Below, piece after piece: positions 24,950 to 36,549 of a stretch of DNA of 64,000 bases. The notes beneath the pieces were generated by a model, which searched no databases, was not told the DNA's origin, and saw nothing but the letters and a program-made list of their open reading frames with translations. The DNA is from Kitagawia praeruptora (Eukaryota > Streptophyta > Magnoliopsida > Apiales > Apiaceae). A program made the position numbers and the translations under genes. The stretch is from assembly GCA_037693485.1 (NCBI GenBank), contig CM075353.1, positions 8,256,001-8,320,000 on the forward strand. The letters are read 5' to 3'. Every line of letters begins with the position of its first letter. Position 1 is the stretch's first letter.

Positions 24950-25645
24950 AAAACACTGCCCGAATTACCCAAGGGATACGCCATTTGCATCGGCGTATCC
25001 GAAGTACTGTAGCCGCCAGAAAACACAGAAACTTGCCAGAAAATCGAGAGCTTCCGGCGATGACGATTTTGATCGGAAAATCTCGTTCTTTTCGTTTGCC
25101 CATCCTCGCGTCGTCTCCACCCTCCAAATCAACATCACATGGCCAGCTACACTTCACCTTCATTGTCCGGCTGTCCGTTTGTCTGAACTGGCCCCGCAGG
25201 GGCGTACAAAGCATCGCCGGAAAACTCGAATCGGGAAAAAAACTTAATTTGGGTGTTTTCAATTCGGCTTATGAAGTGGTTTGAAATTTGTGTAGGTTTG
25301 TAGAGAATCAAGAGACGATCTGGATGGTGTATTGGATATGTATGGAATATAAGGGAGATGAACGAACGGAGTGAAAGAAGAATATGATCGGAATCGCCAT
25401 TGAAAGGAGGTCTGGAGAAGATGGAGACGACGTCAGACGCGCTGGTTTGAAAAGCGTATTTGTATGATACGTCGTTTCTGGAGGCGTATTCGTTTCTGCA
25501 TACGCTGATGCATGATGCGTATCTACTCGAAAATCGTCTCTGCCAGAGGCGTATCTGCATGATACGTCGTTGGTGTTAGCGTATGACCACACACGCCCAT
25601 GCCAGTGGCGTATCCCATGGGCATTTTGGGCAGTACAAGACCACG
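24950..25645. mobile_element. Unclassified inverted-repeat element rich in GCGTAT words
   Basis: The left end (ACTGCCCGAATTACCCAAGG then GATACGCCATTTGCATCGGCG) and the inverted right end (ACTGCCCAAAATGCCCATGG then GATACGCCACTGGCATGGGCG) match over about 45 bp with a few substitutions. Between them, ATACGC or its complement recurs about ten times, mostly at 25440-25615, with CGACGTATCATGCAG-like units. Open frames on both strands (24948-25262, 24985-25284, 25147-25560) overlap and resemble nothing, so I do not call them genes. No target duplication was found. Confidence 0.5.
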
Positions 25646-26629
25646 ATATGTTTGGGGCCGAAATTGGGCCTCAATTAATATTTTTTTAAAGTCCAGTCCA
25701 TTTTTTGCAAACATGTACCCTTTACGAGTTCAAATCTTTAATCCTTTAAACACAGGGACAACATAACAGGGGTCACGCCTTATTGCATCTACTCCCTGGT
25801 CTCCTCTCTTCAAGTATCTTCTCAATTTTAATTTATAATTTAACCTAAAATTTTGATTCTTGGAGACACATAGTTGAATCCATTGGATTTTAATTGATTG
25901 GTATATTTTGTATTACAAATTTACATAGTTATAACAACAAATTAGAAGTGTTTTTAAATTTTATATTTTTTTTTACAATTATTAGCTATGAAGAGATATT
26001 ATCAAGCCATGTTACATAATGATATACCTCCTGGAAAATCTGAAAATATTAATTAAGTTAGTGAAGCTAGTGTTCAGAATCGTCAGCAAATTTGGGAGGA
26101 AGTTGACGTAGATAAATTGCCAATTGATCATTCCAAAAGAGAGAATATCTATGATTCTCTGATTTTTTAAAAGAATTTTGGGTCATTTTCATAAATATAT
26201 ATATAGAAAAGTAAATTTTTGTAATTTTACTTTTGTTAAGAAAATCTATTTGCAATTTTACTAATCTAAGTTTCAAATTTGCAAAAATACTACCTATTAG
26301 GGCAACTCTGCCCAGCCTGCCCAGTCGTGACACTTTTTTTTTTTTAAGATGAGGTCATATTTTGGTGGATTTGGGTTGCAACTCAATTCAACCACATTCA
26401 ACCGACTTCCAAAATTTTTTTTTTTTAAGATGTGGTGATATTTTGGTGGATTTCGGTTGCAACTCAATTCAACCACATTCAACCGACTTCAACACTTTTT
26501 TTTCTTTCTTTTTTTAAGGTGGGATGATTTTGGGATACATGGCCCCGCAGGGGCATATTCAACTGAATGCAACCACATGCAACTGAATACAACCACATTC
26601 AAATAAATGCAACCACATGCAACTAAATT

Positions 26630-26678
26630 TCTGATTTCAAGTTCCATTTTTCAGTTTTCATTTTCGACTTCTTTTTTG

Positions 26679-26729
<51 letters not shown>

Positions 26730-27194
26730 CCTTTGCTCCATAAAGAACACTCTTATATAACAAACAATAAAGAACACTATAAAATCATTTATTCCAATAG
26801 ATCCATTGGCCCCGCCAGGGGCTCCCAATACAAAAAGTTCTTATTTTTTTAGGCTCCATCCATCCAGCAAAAAAAAAAAATTGAAAATTTTACTGTTCAT
26901 GATGACGTCACTGATGACGTCATCGATGAACAGTAAATTTTTCAAAAATTTTTTTTTTTTTTTGCTGGATGGATAGAGCCTAAAAAAATAAGAACTTTTT
27001 GTATTGGGTGGCCCCGCCAGGGGCAATGGATCTATTAGATATGAGGTGTTCTTTGTTGTTCTTTATATAAGGTGTTCTTTATGGAGTCCAACCCTATATA
27101 TATATATGAAATCAGCAACTGAATGCAACCACATGCAACTAAATTTCTGATTTCAAGTTCCATTTTTCAGTTGTCATTTTCGACCTCTTTTTTG

Positions 27195-27242
<48 letters not shown>

Positions 27243-27475
27243 CAAAAAAGAGCTCGAAAATGACAACTGAAAAATGGAACTTGAAATCAGCAACTGAATG
27301 CAACCACATGCAACTAAATTTGTAACTGAATGCAATCATATGCAACTAAATTTCTGATTTCAAGTTCCATTTTTCAGTTGTCGTTTTCGACCACTTTTTT
27401 TAACTCTAAGAGAGAGAGAGAGTGAGAGTTCAAAAAAGTGGTCAAAAACGACAACTGAAAAATGGAACTTTCTTA
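26630..27475. repeat. Array of near-perfect hairpins with (TA)n or GA loops
   Basis: A unit reading CTGATTTCAAGTTCC-ATTTTTCAGTTGTC-ATTTTCGACC-CTTTTTTGAAC occurs with its complement on the other side of a short loop. One hairpin centres near 27219 with a (TA)n loop and one near 27415 with a (GA)n loop. A third (26637-26735) has only its left arm, interrupted at its (TA)n loop by the next palindrome. Arms are about 55-70 bp. Confidence 0.85.
26742..27095. mobile_element. Palindromic MITE nested in a hairpin loop
   Basis: Arms of about 170 bp run from CTCCATAAAGAACAC to the complement GTGTTCTTTATGGAG. Matching pairs include GGCCCCGCCAGGGGC, ATACAAAAAGTTCTTATTTT and GCTGGATGGAT. The centre is near 26915, with TGATGACGTCA twice around ACTG. 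Long A and T runs sit at mirrored positions (26869 and 26950). It codes for nothing. Confidence 0.8.
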
Positions 27476-30076
27476 TGCAACTGAATGCAACTACATGCAA
27501 CTAAATTTCTGATTGCAACCACATGCAAATGAATGAAACTTTCGTTTTTCAGTTGCATTCAGTTGAATATGGCCCCTGGCGGAGCCTTGCAATCCAAATC
27601 CACCAAAATCACCCATCTTAAAAAAAAGTTGAATGTGGTTGAATTCAGTTGAATGTGGTTGCATTCAGTTGAATATGGCCCCTGGCGGGGCCTTGAAACC
27701 CAAATCCACCAAAATCACCCATCTTAAAAAAAAGTTGAATGTGGTTGAATTCAGTTGAATGTGGTTGCATTCAGTTGAATACGGCCCCTGGCGGGGCCTT
27801 GCAACCCAAATCCACCAAAAATACCCCACCTTAAAAAAAAAGTTGCATGTGGTTGCAACCCAAATCCACCAAAATAGCACCCCACCTTAAAAAAAATTGT
27901 TGAAGTCGGGTTGAATGTGGTTGCATTCAATTGCAACCCAAATCCACCAAAATAGCACCACAGCTTTAAAAAAAAGTGTTGAAGTCGGCAGAAAGGGGGT
28001 GGGGGAGGGTTAGGGTTAGTATTTTTGCAATTTTGAAACTTAGTTTAGTAAAACTGCAATTAAGAAAGTATAAAATAGTAAATATGCAATTAATTAAAGG
28101 AGATAGTATTTTTGCAAATAGAAACTTTAAATCTAGTATTTTTGGTAAATACTCAAGAATTTTTTGGGACAAGAAGCGTAGATGTGTTGTTACATTGGTA
28201 CAAAAAACATTCTAGGTGGTTTGAACTTTGAAGTATAGTGTTTCCGAAGATTCAATTTATTGCTTGTGTTGTTATCTTTTTAAACCGGAACCTGACGGTC
28301 GAAGTGGTGGTGATGTTTTTTTTTTGTATTCTTTTATATGCTGTTGGGAAAAAAATTATTGTAAACTTAGGTCACCCCTCATATATATTCCTGGCTCGTG
28401 GCTCCGCCAGTATCGAGATCAAATTCTACTTCTTTATTCTTTTAAATTTATTTATATAAATTAATTATGCGTATATTAAGGTAAAATGTTTCTACATTAA
28501 ATTTTATAAAATTTCCTAAAATCAACCTCTTAAAAGTATAAATTTTAAATGTAAAATCAATAAAAATCATCTATGTGCTTATATATTGCATGTCATTTAA
28601 AATTATAACTAATATATTTTATTTTATTTCTGAATTATTGCATATTAACACTCAAAACGATATGATATATATGCATTCAAAGTGTAAATTTTTTTTAAAC
28701 TCATTACTATGATATTAAGTGTTAATGATGTATATTTATTGTGTAAAATATGTAGATTTGATATCTTAAATGTATCATCATATATATGTATGATCATTAT
28801 CAAATATATATTTGAACTTCTCTTAAATTCATCTCAATTTTCAATACCAACTCCCACATCCGATCTGTCATGTGTGTTATAAGTGGTTGAATTATGTGGG
28901 TGCAATGCAAATATAGTGATTTTTGTAAAGAATTTAGGTTGTTTGATTTCATGTGGTTGAATTTAATTCTTGAGATTTGTTTCTTGCATATGTATGACAG
29001 AGATATTGCTGAGCAGTTTCTAAGTGAGTTTATACAGCCAGATCAACAAGAAGTGCCTCAATTTGAGAGAGTTGTCGGATTTTAGAGTTTTCAACCTCGA
29101 CTGATTGATGTTTTTAGAGTCTAACCAAAGGATACCCCTTTGGTTGGTTTTAGTAGCTTAGAGGAATTAATAGTAGTAATTATTACAATCTAGTGTAGTG
29201 AATATATATAATGTTTTATATGGATTATATGGTGTATAGTTTAAATTTTTCTTTAAATATTATTATACCACTGAAAAATTACTTTAAATATTTCTGGCAT
29301 GAGATAACGATGAGTATTAATATTCTACCACTGAATATTAATATACTTAAGGATAAAAGTATTTTGAGTGCTAAGGCGGAATATTTTTGAATAGAAACTG
29401 ATCGTTTTTAAATATAGCACGAGTTCTCTAAAGAATATTAATCCTCGAATATTCTTTGTTCGAGCCTGTCGCCTTATCAATTTTGCAACGGAGATCTAAA
29501 AAATATCAAATATCAATATTTCTTTTTCGATCTTATTGCCTTGGTGTAGAGATATATTCCATAAAAATATAATTTAATTTTTCGCAATAATGGAATATCT
29601 CGTATAATTAAAAATGGATATTGCTAGAATTCGACTATTAACTTTTGACGGAATCAATTAAATTAATGACCTAGTGAGAGGATAACTAAGTGTAATTAAA
29701 TTTTATGTTAAATCGTACAAATACCAAAATAAATAATATATTGAAGATATCCTTTCAGTCACAAATGTAAATACTACCCAAGAGTTGGAGCACATAAGGA
29801 AAAACAAAATAATATACTCTCTCTGTAAGCTACCGTCCTAACGGCTCTATTCTAACTAGGATTTTTTGCCCGCTTCGCATGGTATAACTCATCATTTTAT
29901 TTATTACTATTTTTTTCAATAACTTTGCTAAAAATTTCTCTAAAAAAAATAATCTTCTGAATAAATATTTTGCTATTGGTTTAATTTAACCTTTTTTTCC
30001 CAATTAGATTAACAACTAATGTGATAACATGATTGCATAACTCATTTCATCATTCCTTTTTATGCTAAAATATACC

Positions 30077-30339
30077 ACTCCCTCCGTCCCGGTGAATTGT
30101 TAACGTTTGCGAACAAGTTTTCGACACGGATTTTAAGATGTATTTTAATGATAGTTCTATAACTTATTTTTGATATTTTTTTTGTATAAAAATAGAACAA
30201 TCCTATTTTTATATAAAAAAAGAATATAAAAAAAGAAAATATCAAAAATAAGTTATAAAACTATCCTTAAAATTAATGTACCTTAAAATGCGTGTCAGAT
30301 ACGCAATTTTTTATGTTAAGAAATGGAAGGGACAGAGAG
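30077..30339. mobile_element. Stowaway MITE (first of an adjacent pair)
   Basis: It starts ACTCCCTCCGTCCCGG and ends GGGACAGAGAGT, in TA context. The interior repeats in inverted form (ATTTTTGATATTTT against GAAAATATCAAAAAT), so it folds almost completely. Confidence 0.78.
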
Positions 30340-30341
30340 TA

Positions 30342-30583
30342 CCTCCATCCCATCCATTTCTTTACATATTTTCAGCACGCACGCATTTTAAGGTGTATAT
30401 AAAGTATAGTTCCATAACTTATTTTAAATATTTTCTTTCTTTGAATAAAAATTTAAACATTAAATTTTTATTTAGAAGAAAAAAATTTAAAAAAAATTAT
30501 GGAACTATATACTTTATAGTTGCCTTAAAATACGTGTCGATGCCTCATCTCCCAATGTAAAGAACCTGGTGGGACAGACGGAG
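30342..30583. mobile_element. Stowaway MITE (second of an adjacent pair)
   Basis: It starts CCTCCATCCCATCC and ends GGGACAGACGGAG followed by TA. The interior (TTTCTTTACAT, TTTTAAGGTGTATATAAAGT) is closely related to the Stowaway at 2427. The two MITEs abut at a shared TA, suggesting insertion next to an existing copy. Confidence 0.78.
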
Positions 30584-30744
30584 TATCATTCTCTATTAGT
30601 AAATATTATTTTTTCAGTGACATTGTAAATTAAGAAGAAAATATTTTCATTTACATTGTAAATTAAGGAAAAAATAACCATGTTCTTAGATGGACAAAAA
30701 TACATCAATTCCTGTGTGTTAAAAGTACGAAAAAGAAATTGACA

Positions 30745-30965
30745 TTGGGTCCGTTTGAGAATTTTTTTTCTGATCGAAATAAGTTACTTATTCTGAAAAA
30801 AAGTTAGGAAATATGTACTTTTTTTTAAAATAAGTAACTTATTTTTGCAAGATAACGAATATTTAAAAAGTTAGGAAATATGTACTTTTTTAAAAAAATA
30901 AGTAACGAATATTTGCAAGAAATAAGTAACTCACAATTGGGCATATTTAAAAATGTTAAAATAGT
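30745..30965. mobile_element. Degenerate MITE of the family at 63525
   Basis: It contains CCGTTTGAGAATTTT, AATAAGTTACTTATTCTGAA and AAATATGTACTTTTTT, the words of the intact copy at 63525-63745. Part is duplicated internally (AAAAAGTTAGGAAATATGTA occurs twice). The ends are not clear. Confidence 0.5.
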
Positions 30966-31510
30966 CTAATTAGAATTGGCCTTATGTATAAAATTTTTAT
31001 TTTTTTTAACAAAATTGTTTTAAAATTTGAAAATATAGGCTATTTAAGGACAAAGTTTGGAAAGTAGGAGTTAATAGGTACCAAAAGTTTTTTTGCTTTG
31101 GCAAGGGATCATTTGACGGAGTAGAATGGTATGTTTGAAGGACAGACTTTACACTTCTCATATGCTCAAGACGGAACTTTGAATGTAACTTTGTGTGGCT
31201 AGAAATTAGGAGTCACGGCATGTGTAACAAACCTTTATTATTGTTGTCCCAGCCAGTTTATGGAATCTCTTTGTGAAGTTGGTAGAAACATTTCCGTTTA
31301 TGCATTTAACAGTGGTCACTTGTTTTTTCGTAGCTTGTAATACAGGTTAGGAAAGGAAAAGGTGAATCATGTGTAGAAGTAAAATAGCGACAAAATGGTA
31401 TAATGCATTACAAAAACAGAAACTGACCAAAAATTGCAGGTGCTTCAAAAAACACCCTAGTTTATAATCTGAGTTTGACAGAGGCAAAAAACACCCTAGT
31501 TTGGATTAAG

Positions 31511-31687
31511 TTAGCACCTAGGCAAAGAGTAGAATACCTCCTTGTAGACTACATTTTGCGTTCTATTGGTGGAATCACCAATGTCATCATCAGTAAAGAC
31601 CTTTAAACCACTTGGTGAAGTGACTCTACTAATTGCTACATAAAACTGCCCATGGGTGAAAACAGATTTTGGTAGAAAGAGTCCAAC
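31511..31687 (-). pseudogene. C-terminus of a PIF1/Helitron-type DNA helicase
   Basis: Fifty-eight codons read LFLPKSVFTHGQFYVAISRV, then TSPSGLKVF and NVVYKEVF, and end at a stop. HGQLYVALSRV is the last conserved motif of PIF1-like helicases, and NVVYKEVF is typical of the Helitron version. The upstream walker and Rep domains are absent. The preceding sequence (31690-31840) has a coding look (DDWINQKTDEDHIKPI) but is not recognisable. Confidence 0.75.
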
Positions 31688-32023
31688 GTTTTGTAACGAT
31701 TGGCTTTATATGGTCTTCATCAGTTTTCTGATTAATCCAATCATCTTCGTTGTCTTCACACAGTGATTGGGAAGTACAGTAATCCTCCTCTATACATCAT
31801 TTATGAAAACAGTCAATAAAACAAAGAGATAGACAAATATGAAGTTTATATATGCCATTTAGGTTGACAGAATAAGGTGAGCCTGGAATAAACCATAATA
31901 ATCATCTGAATAAAAGTTTTCAGAGTCTGATAATCCATGAATTCTTGAATTCTCTACATTAAATTCAGTCATATTATTAAAGTAGTGAAAATGCATAAAA
32001 CTCTTCTTTGTTAAATTGGTCAT

Positions 32024-32615
32024 CATATGATTCACATATATCCTCCAAGTGTCTAGTACTAATCTCTTCAAATAAGTTGCGATTAATTAGAATGGAATAC
32101 ATTTTCCTTCAATCTAGCCTTTCCTTTGTCTCTGTATGTATTAGAACTCTGACCAATATTGGTAAGGCAAGACAAAGGAGTCCTATCATGACTAAGGCGG
32201 GAAGCTGCTTTGTTGTTCGTTGCACTTGGTGTTTGAAGGACACCTTGCAAATAATATCTATTTAGTTCAAATAATATGAGAAGTAAATCATGGCAGCTGA
32301 CATATAATATAGATAGATTGTTGGAACACGCACATACCATCTGTGTCATATGATTCACATATATCCTCCAACTCTTCAGTACTAATCTCTTCAAATAAGT
32401 TGCGATTAGAATGGAATACATTTTCCTTCAATCTAGCCTTTCCTTTGTCTCCCCGTGTATTAGAACTCTGACCAATATTGGTAAGGCAAGACAAAGGAGT
32501 CCTATCATGACTAAGGCGGGAAGCTGCTTTGTTGCTCGTTCCAGTTGGTGTTTGAAGGACACCTTGCAAATAATATTTATCGAGTTCAAATAATATGAGA
32601 AGCAAATCATGGCAA
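32024..32615 (-). repeat. Tandem duplication (~320 bp) of a coding-like segment
   Basis: Two copies, about 32024-32290 and 32345-32610, differ by scattered bases and a 7-bp insertion. On the minus strand both encode CHDLLLILFEL, YYLQGVLQTP, RTPLSCLTNIGQSS and ENVFHSNRNLFEEIST. Parts resemble the variable N-terminal portion of plant Helitron proteins in style, but I cannot name a family. Both copies have an open frame through most of their length. Confidence 0.7.
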
Positions 32616-33329
32616 GTGACAACGACAACAGTAACGGGTTTTGTTTTAATGGTTAGTAATGTTACATGCGGGGGAAGCCTTGTTGTTGGGAGTTGTTGAC
32701 TAAGTATGCGAATGAACATCCATGTTCTCAACTCTTCTCCTCCTTCTTTGTTTCTTTGCTTCTGAATATCCTACAAAATCCAAATCGACGGATAAATGAG
32801 TAGACATAGGAGTATAATTATGTAAGTAATGTGGTCGAGACATACTGTAAACTTACTGCTGATCATATCCTCCGAAGTAAAAAGGTAATCGGATCTACTT
32901 TGAGATGCATCAGCATGATCCTGCTTAAACTTATAAGAAAAACGGGAATCATTTTGCAGTTTGTTATTGTTATGATGCTACTATAATGATGGGAATGTAC
33001 CTGGTTCATCTCTTCCACTTTAGCTGCTATCTTGTTCCCCGAAAAAAAAAAGCTGTTCAAAAGTAATATAATTCAAAATGGTAGAAAGTAGAAAGCAGGT
33101 ATCTTGTAAATCAAAATAGAAAGCATCTAATTAAAAATTTGTTAATGATGAGTGTAAATGATGAGTGTATTGGGGTTAGCATCGAAAAGAATCTTAAGTG
33201 TGCATTTTGAATTCCATAAGAGGTGAGAAGTCAGTGGCATTTTTGCAAAACGTTGGAAGGGCAACGGCAAAGTTTTAAAATGGAGGAAGAACTGTACAGA
33301 ACGGGCAACAAACACTATAATATAGATAG

Positions 33330-34854
33330 ATATATATATAATCTCATAAAGAAGGATGATGATAGCTTAAGAGAACCACTAACCATGACACCGTGCACTT
33401 TTGAAATGTCAAAAAATTCAGCATCATTACCAGAGTCACCACAAGCAAGAGTGCTTCTAGAAAGTATTTGCAACACCTTGTGAGTTGTGGCATATATTCA
33501 AATCTGCACCTTCGCAATTTTTTTTTTCATGTCCAACTACATAAAACATATATGAATGATAGGAGAAAGAAGATTCTACTTAGCAACTCATAGAATATGT
33601 GAAATTCTCATGTATTGAGCGAAGTAAACTAAAGAGGGTAGCACCGAAATCACTAAGAAATGACATATTATGTGAAAGTTGAAACCTATTTACTCGTTCT
33701 TGCATAAAATTATGAACTCATCGTCTAACGGAACATGAGCATGGACCTATAAAAATGATCTTTCATTCCTAATGTTTGGATAGGCCTTATGGTAACATTA
33801 AATGCAAGTATCATTTACATACATATTCAAGTCCCTGGTAAAATCTATACCAAACAATATCATCACAAATTCTTGAAAAGATCAGTATAAAACGTAATAC
33901 TTTTCAGAAGTTTAGACACTTAAAGATAATTAAAGACTCTCTCAGAACTTATATCAAACATTTCGTATGCAATTCTCAAACTTATTATTAACTTTAATTC
34001 TGAAATCTTTTTCTAACAATTGAAAATACTCTTGAACCTTTAATCAAACACTTAATTGCCAAAAACTAAATCATCTACTGAACAACGAAAAACTATTCAC
34101 GCTTTTCGATCGGAACATGAAGAATGAAGATGAAACAATTTAGACCATAAGAACCAGTTACCTGATTTAGTATGAACAACTTCATTTTTCCAATATCTTC
34201 GTATCATCATTACATTAATCTGAAACAATATAAAAGAAAATTGTAAGTATGTAAACATGTGTAACAATTAAATTATAGCATAACTAAAGAGAGAGGGAAA
34301 TTTCGGCAAAAAAAAAAAAAAAAAGAGGGAAATAAATGAAGATATATCTATAATAGAAATGTCATTGGATATTTGGATTTTGAAAGTTAACTGGATTTGA
34401 TATATGAAAGATAAATAGAGATGTACAATTTGATTTTAAAATTTGAAAGAGATAGAAATTAGAGAGGGGGAAGTTTGAATTTTAAATTTTGAAAGAGATA
34501 AAAATTAGAAAAGGGAGAAGCACGTAAAGAGCAGCAGCAACAGCTCATGTTCAAATATGTATGTTCAAATTCATGGTATAATACATGAAAAGTTATATAT
34601 ATATACGGTATAATACATGAAAAAGGTGTATGAGTCAACTGGTCAAGTGGCAAAATGATGTCAATACAATAAAATGAGGAGGGTAGTATGGTAAATAAAC
34701 AGTCAAATATCATTCAGGCTTTATACTCTTAAGTAGATATTTGGCACTCACGCGCCGTCGTTAACTTCACCATTCTACGAAACCCACCAAGATCTACATT
34801 AAGCTTTAATATTGCTCGTCAACAACTCATTCCCCAAAGCTTCGATTAAGGTTT
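33330..34854. other. Region without a recognised gene between Helitron and RTE element
   Basis: Mostly AT-rich sequence with short frames. It contains an A-rich run at 34310 and a small internal duplication (GAAATTAGAGAGGGGGAAG and AAAATTAGAAAAGGGAGAAG near 34450-34520). I find no exon-like conservation. Confidence 0.4.
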
Positions 34855-35634
34855 GTTGCAGGAGGGCGGGGGATTGTTGAAACAAGAATACACTGCAAAC
34901 TTGGACCTCTCACTCTTATTCGACTGCTAGCTAAAGGTGTGATTGTTATCTAGCGACAGCACAAGCTAAGTAACATTTCCCCCATTGTTGCTGTTGTTGG
35001 CCGGCGGATCGCCGGAATAATAAACGGTAAAATCGGTTGGGTTTTTATTTAATTTCTTTTATCTCAATTCTCACTTATTTTATTACCCCATTTTCGTAGC
35101 CCTCACTCGTTAATTCATTGCATTTAGCCTTGTTATCATAGTTATTATTGTTATTCACTATTCTAATTCTGGTTGTTCATTGCCGTTTTATTTTATTCTG
35201 TTTTCATTTTTATTTTATTTTATTTTTATTTTTATTTCGGTTTTATTTTTATTGCTATTATAATTTTTATTTTTGGTAGAATATTTCATTTTAATTTCTA
35301 ATTTTGACGATGTCGCGTAGTTTACGTGTTGGCAGTTTGAATTTAGGTACCTTATCGGGAAAATTTTTGGAGCTAGTGGACGTGCTGAAGAAGCGGAGAG
35401 TGGATGTGGCATGCATTCAAGAGACTAGGTGGAAGGGGGCTCACTCCAGAGAAGCGAACGGGTATAAGTTGTGGTACTCAGGTCTTGCCAACTCCAGGAA
35501 TGGAGTGGGTATTCTGTTGGCGAAGGATCTAAAAGACAACGTCGTGGAAGTGAAGAGAAGCAGCGACAGGATCATGTCCGTCAGGGTCGTGGTTGGGGAG
35601 AAGGTGGTGAACGTGGTGTGTGCATATGCCCCTC

Positions 35635-36549
35635 CAGGGACGGAACCAGGAATTTAGATTGGGGTGGGCTTGACAAATCACTAACGAAATTTCACGCGCC
35701 GATCACCCATATCATCAAATTCATCAATCATCGACTTTATACTAATTTTCTTAGCAAATTGTCTCTCTATATAGATGACCATGATATCTCCAAGAAATGC
35801 ATCATCCATCTTGCTACGCAGGTCAGTCTTGAGAATTTTCATAGCAGAAAATGCCCTCTCAGTAGAAGCCGTTGAAACAGGCAGTGTTAAAACAAGGCGA
35901 ATCAGCTTGTCAATCATGACGAAAACTTTTGACTTTCTCGTCCTAACCAATGTTTCTCCGGATGAAAAAACATGGAAATCTTTTGCAAAGATGGACCTTT
36001 ACGTTTAGACATTGAAATTTGAAAACCTAATCCCCAAATATGATATATCAATTTCAAATTAGAAAATCAGTATATTTCAATCAAAATCCCCAATTTAACA
36101 CAACAATTCAACAAATAAGACTATAATCTATCCTTAATTCATCAAAATTTGTACATTATACAACAAGCACAAATGTAAAAGAATTATCAAACAATTCATA
36201 AATATAATAGCAAAATAAAGATATTACAGATAACAGAAAAGAAATGAAAGAATTTATCACCTGAGAAAATAAGGAAACAAATTAATAAGCAAGAAGTTGC
36301 AGACCAAGAGAGGGAGACTCAGTTGTTTTTCTTTGGATATGTGTTTCACAGCTTCTGCCTCGCACTCTCGCTCATACACTCTGTTTGTCTTTAATTTTCT
36401 AACTAAATATTAATGGGTTTTGATTCATATGGGTTGGGTTTCGTGTATGTTTGGGCTAGAAAATGTTACTATATATATAACAACTAATTTTTTTTTAAAA
36501 TTCCTCCTGGGCTTAAGCCCAGGTAAGCCCCTACATACTTCCGTCCCTG
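35635..36549 (-). mobile_element. Deleted hAT element inserted in the RTE frame
   Basis: The ends are CAGGGACGGAACCAGG and, inverted, CAGGGACGGAAGTATG. The flanks are both TGCCCCTC (35627-35634 and 36550-36557), an 8-bp hAT duplication. On the minus strand it still carries the end of a transposase gene; the front half is gone. At 915 bp it is an internal-deletion derivative. Confidence 0.95.
35681..35950 (-). pseudogene. hAT transposase C-terminal dimerisation domain (hATC)
   Basis: The frame contains LVLTLPVSTASTERAFSAMK, ILKTDLRSKMDDAFL and VIYIERQF, matching the hATC dimerisation region of TTF/ZMYM1-type hAT transposases (usual form TSTVERAFSAMKIVKT). It lies in the orientation expected from the terminal repeats. 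The N-terminal and catalytic parts are missing, and the ATG at 35950 is internal. Confidence 0.88.

Larger units (their letters stand above)
26168..28160. mobile_element. ~2-kb foldback (MULE-like) element with nested hairpins
   Basis: The arms pair over several hundred bases: TTGCAAAAATACTACCTA near 26280 against TAGTATTTTTGCAATTTTG near 28018, and TTTTGGTGGATTTGGGTTGC near 26360 against CAACCCAAATCCACCAAAA near 27800. The middle repeats TGCAACCACATGCAACT-type words and GGCCCCGCCAGGGGC. It splits the hAT relic, so it came later. A 9-bp duplication could be AAGAATTTT but is not certain. It contains at least three hairpin units and a further palindromic insert. Confidence 0.65.
25988..28350 (+). 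pseudogene. hAT transposase relic (TTF/ZMYM1-type), split by a foldback element
   Basis: Two pieces are recognisable. At 25988-26165 an ATG begins MKRYYQAMLHNDIPPGK and, after a stop, continues to EEVDVDKLPIDHSKRENIYD, like the region just before the zinc finger in TTF-type hAT transposases. At 28228-28320, YSVSEDSIYCLCCYLFKPEP and GGDVF match the TTF zinc-finger start (usually D-A-A-F-C-L-C-C-Y-L-F-K-P). Stops, frameshifts and the 2-kb insert make it non-functional, and no catalytic core follows. The family is inferred from these short motifs only. Confidence 0.6.
29856..33326 (-). mobile_element. Probable Helitron carrying a helicase C-terminus
   Basis: On the minus strand the proposed 5' end is TCTATATTATAGTGTTTG at 33326, followed by CCAACGTTTTGCAAAAATG, a leader type I associate with plant Helitrons. 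The proposed 3' end is CCATGCGAAGCGGGC then CTAG at 29856, next to host A/T. A helicase tail lies inside in the expected orientation. Rep and most of the helicase are missing, so it cannot be autonomous. Two Stowaway elements and another MITE (30077-30960) lie inside. The 5' end is in AT-rich sequence and less certain than the 3' end. Confidence 0.55.

Noticed and set aside
25147..25560. 137-codon minus-strand frame
   Set aside because: It overlaps other frames in the repetitive GCGTAT element and shows no protein-like conservation.
28894..29085. Frame containing RDIAEQFLSEFIQPDQQ as a continuation of the hAT transposase
   Set aside because: It does not match the catalytic core or hATC region; origin unknown, so it was not merged with the relic.
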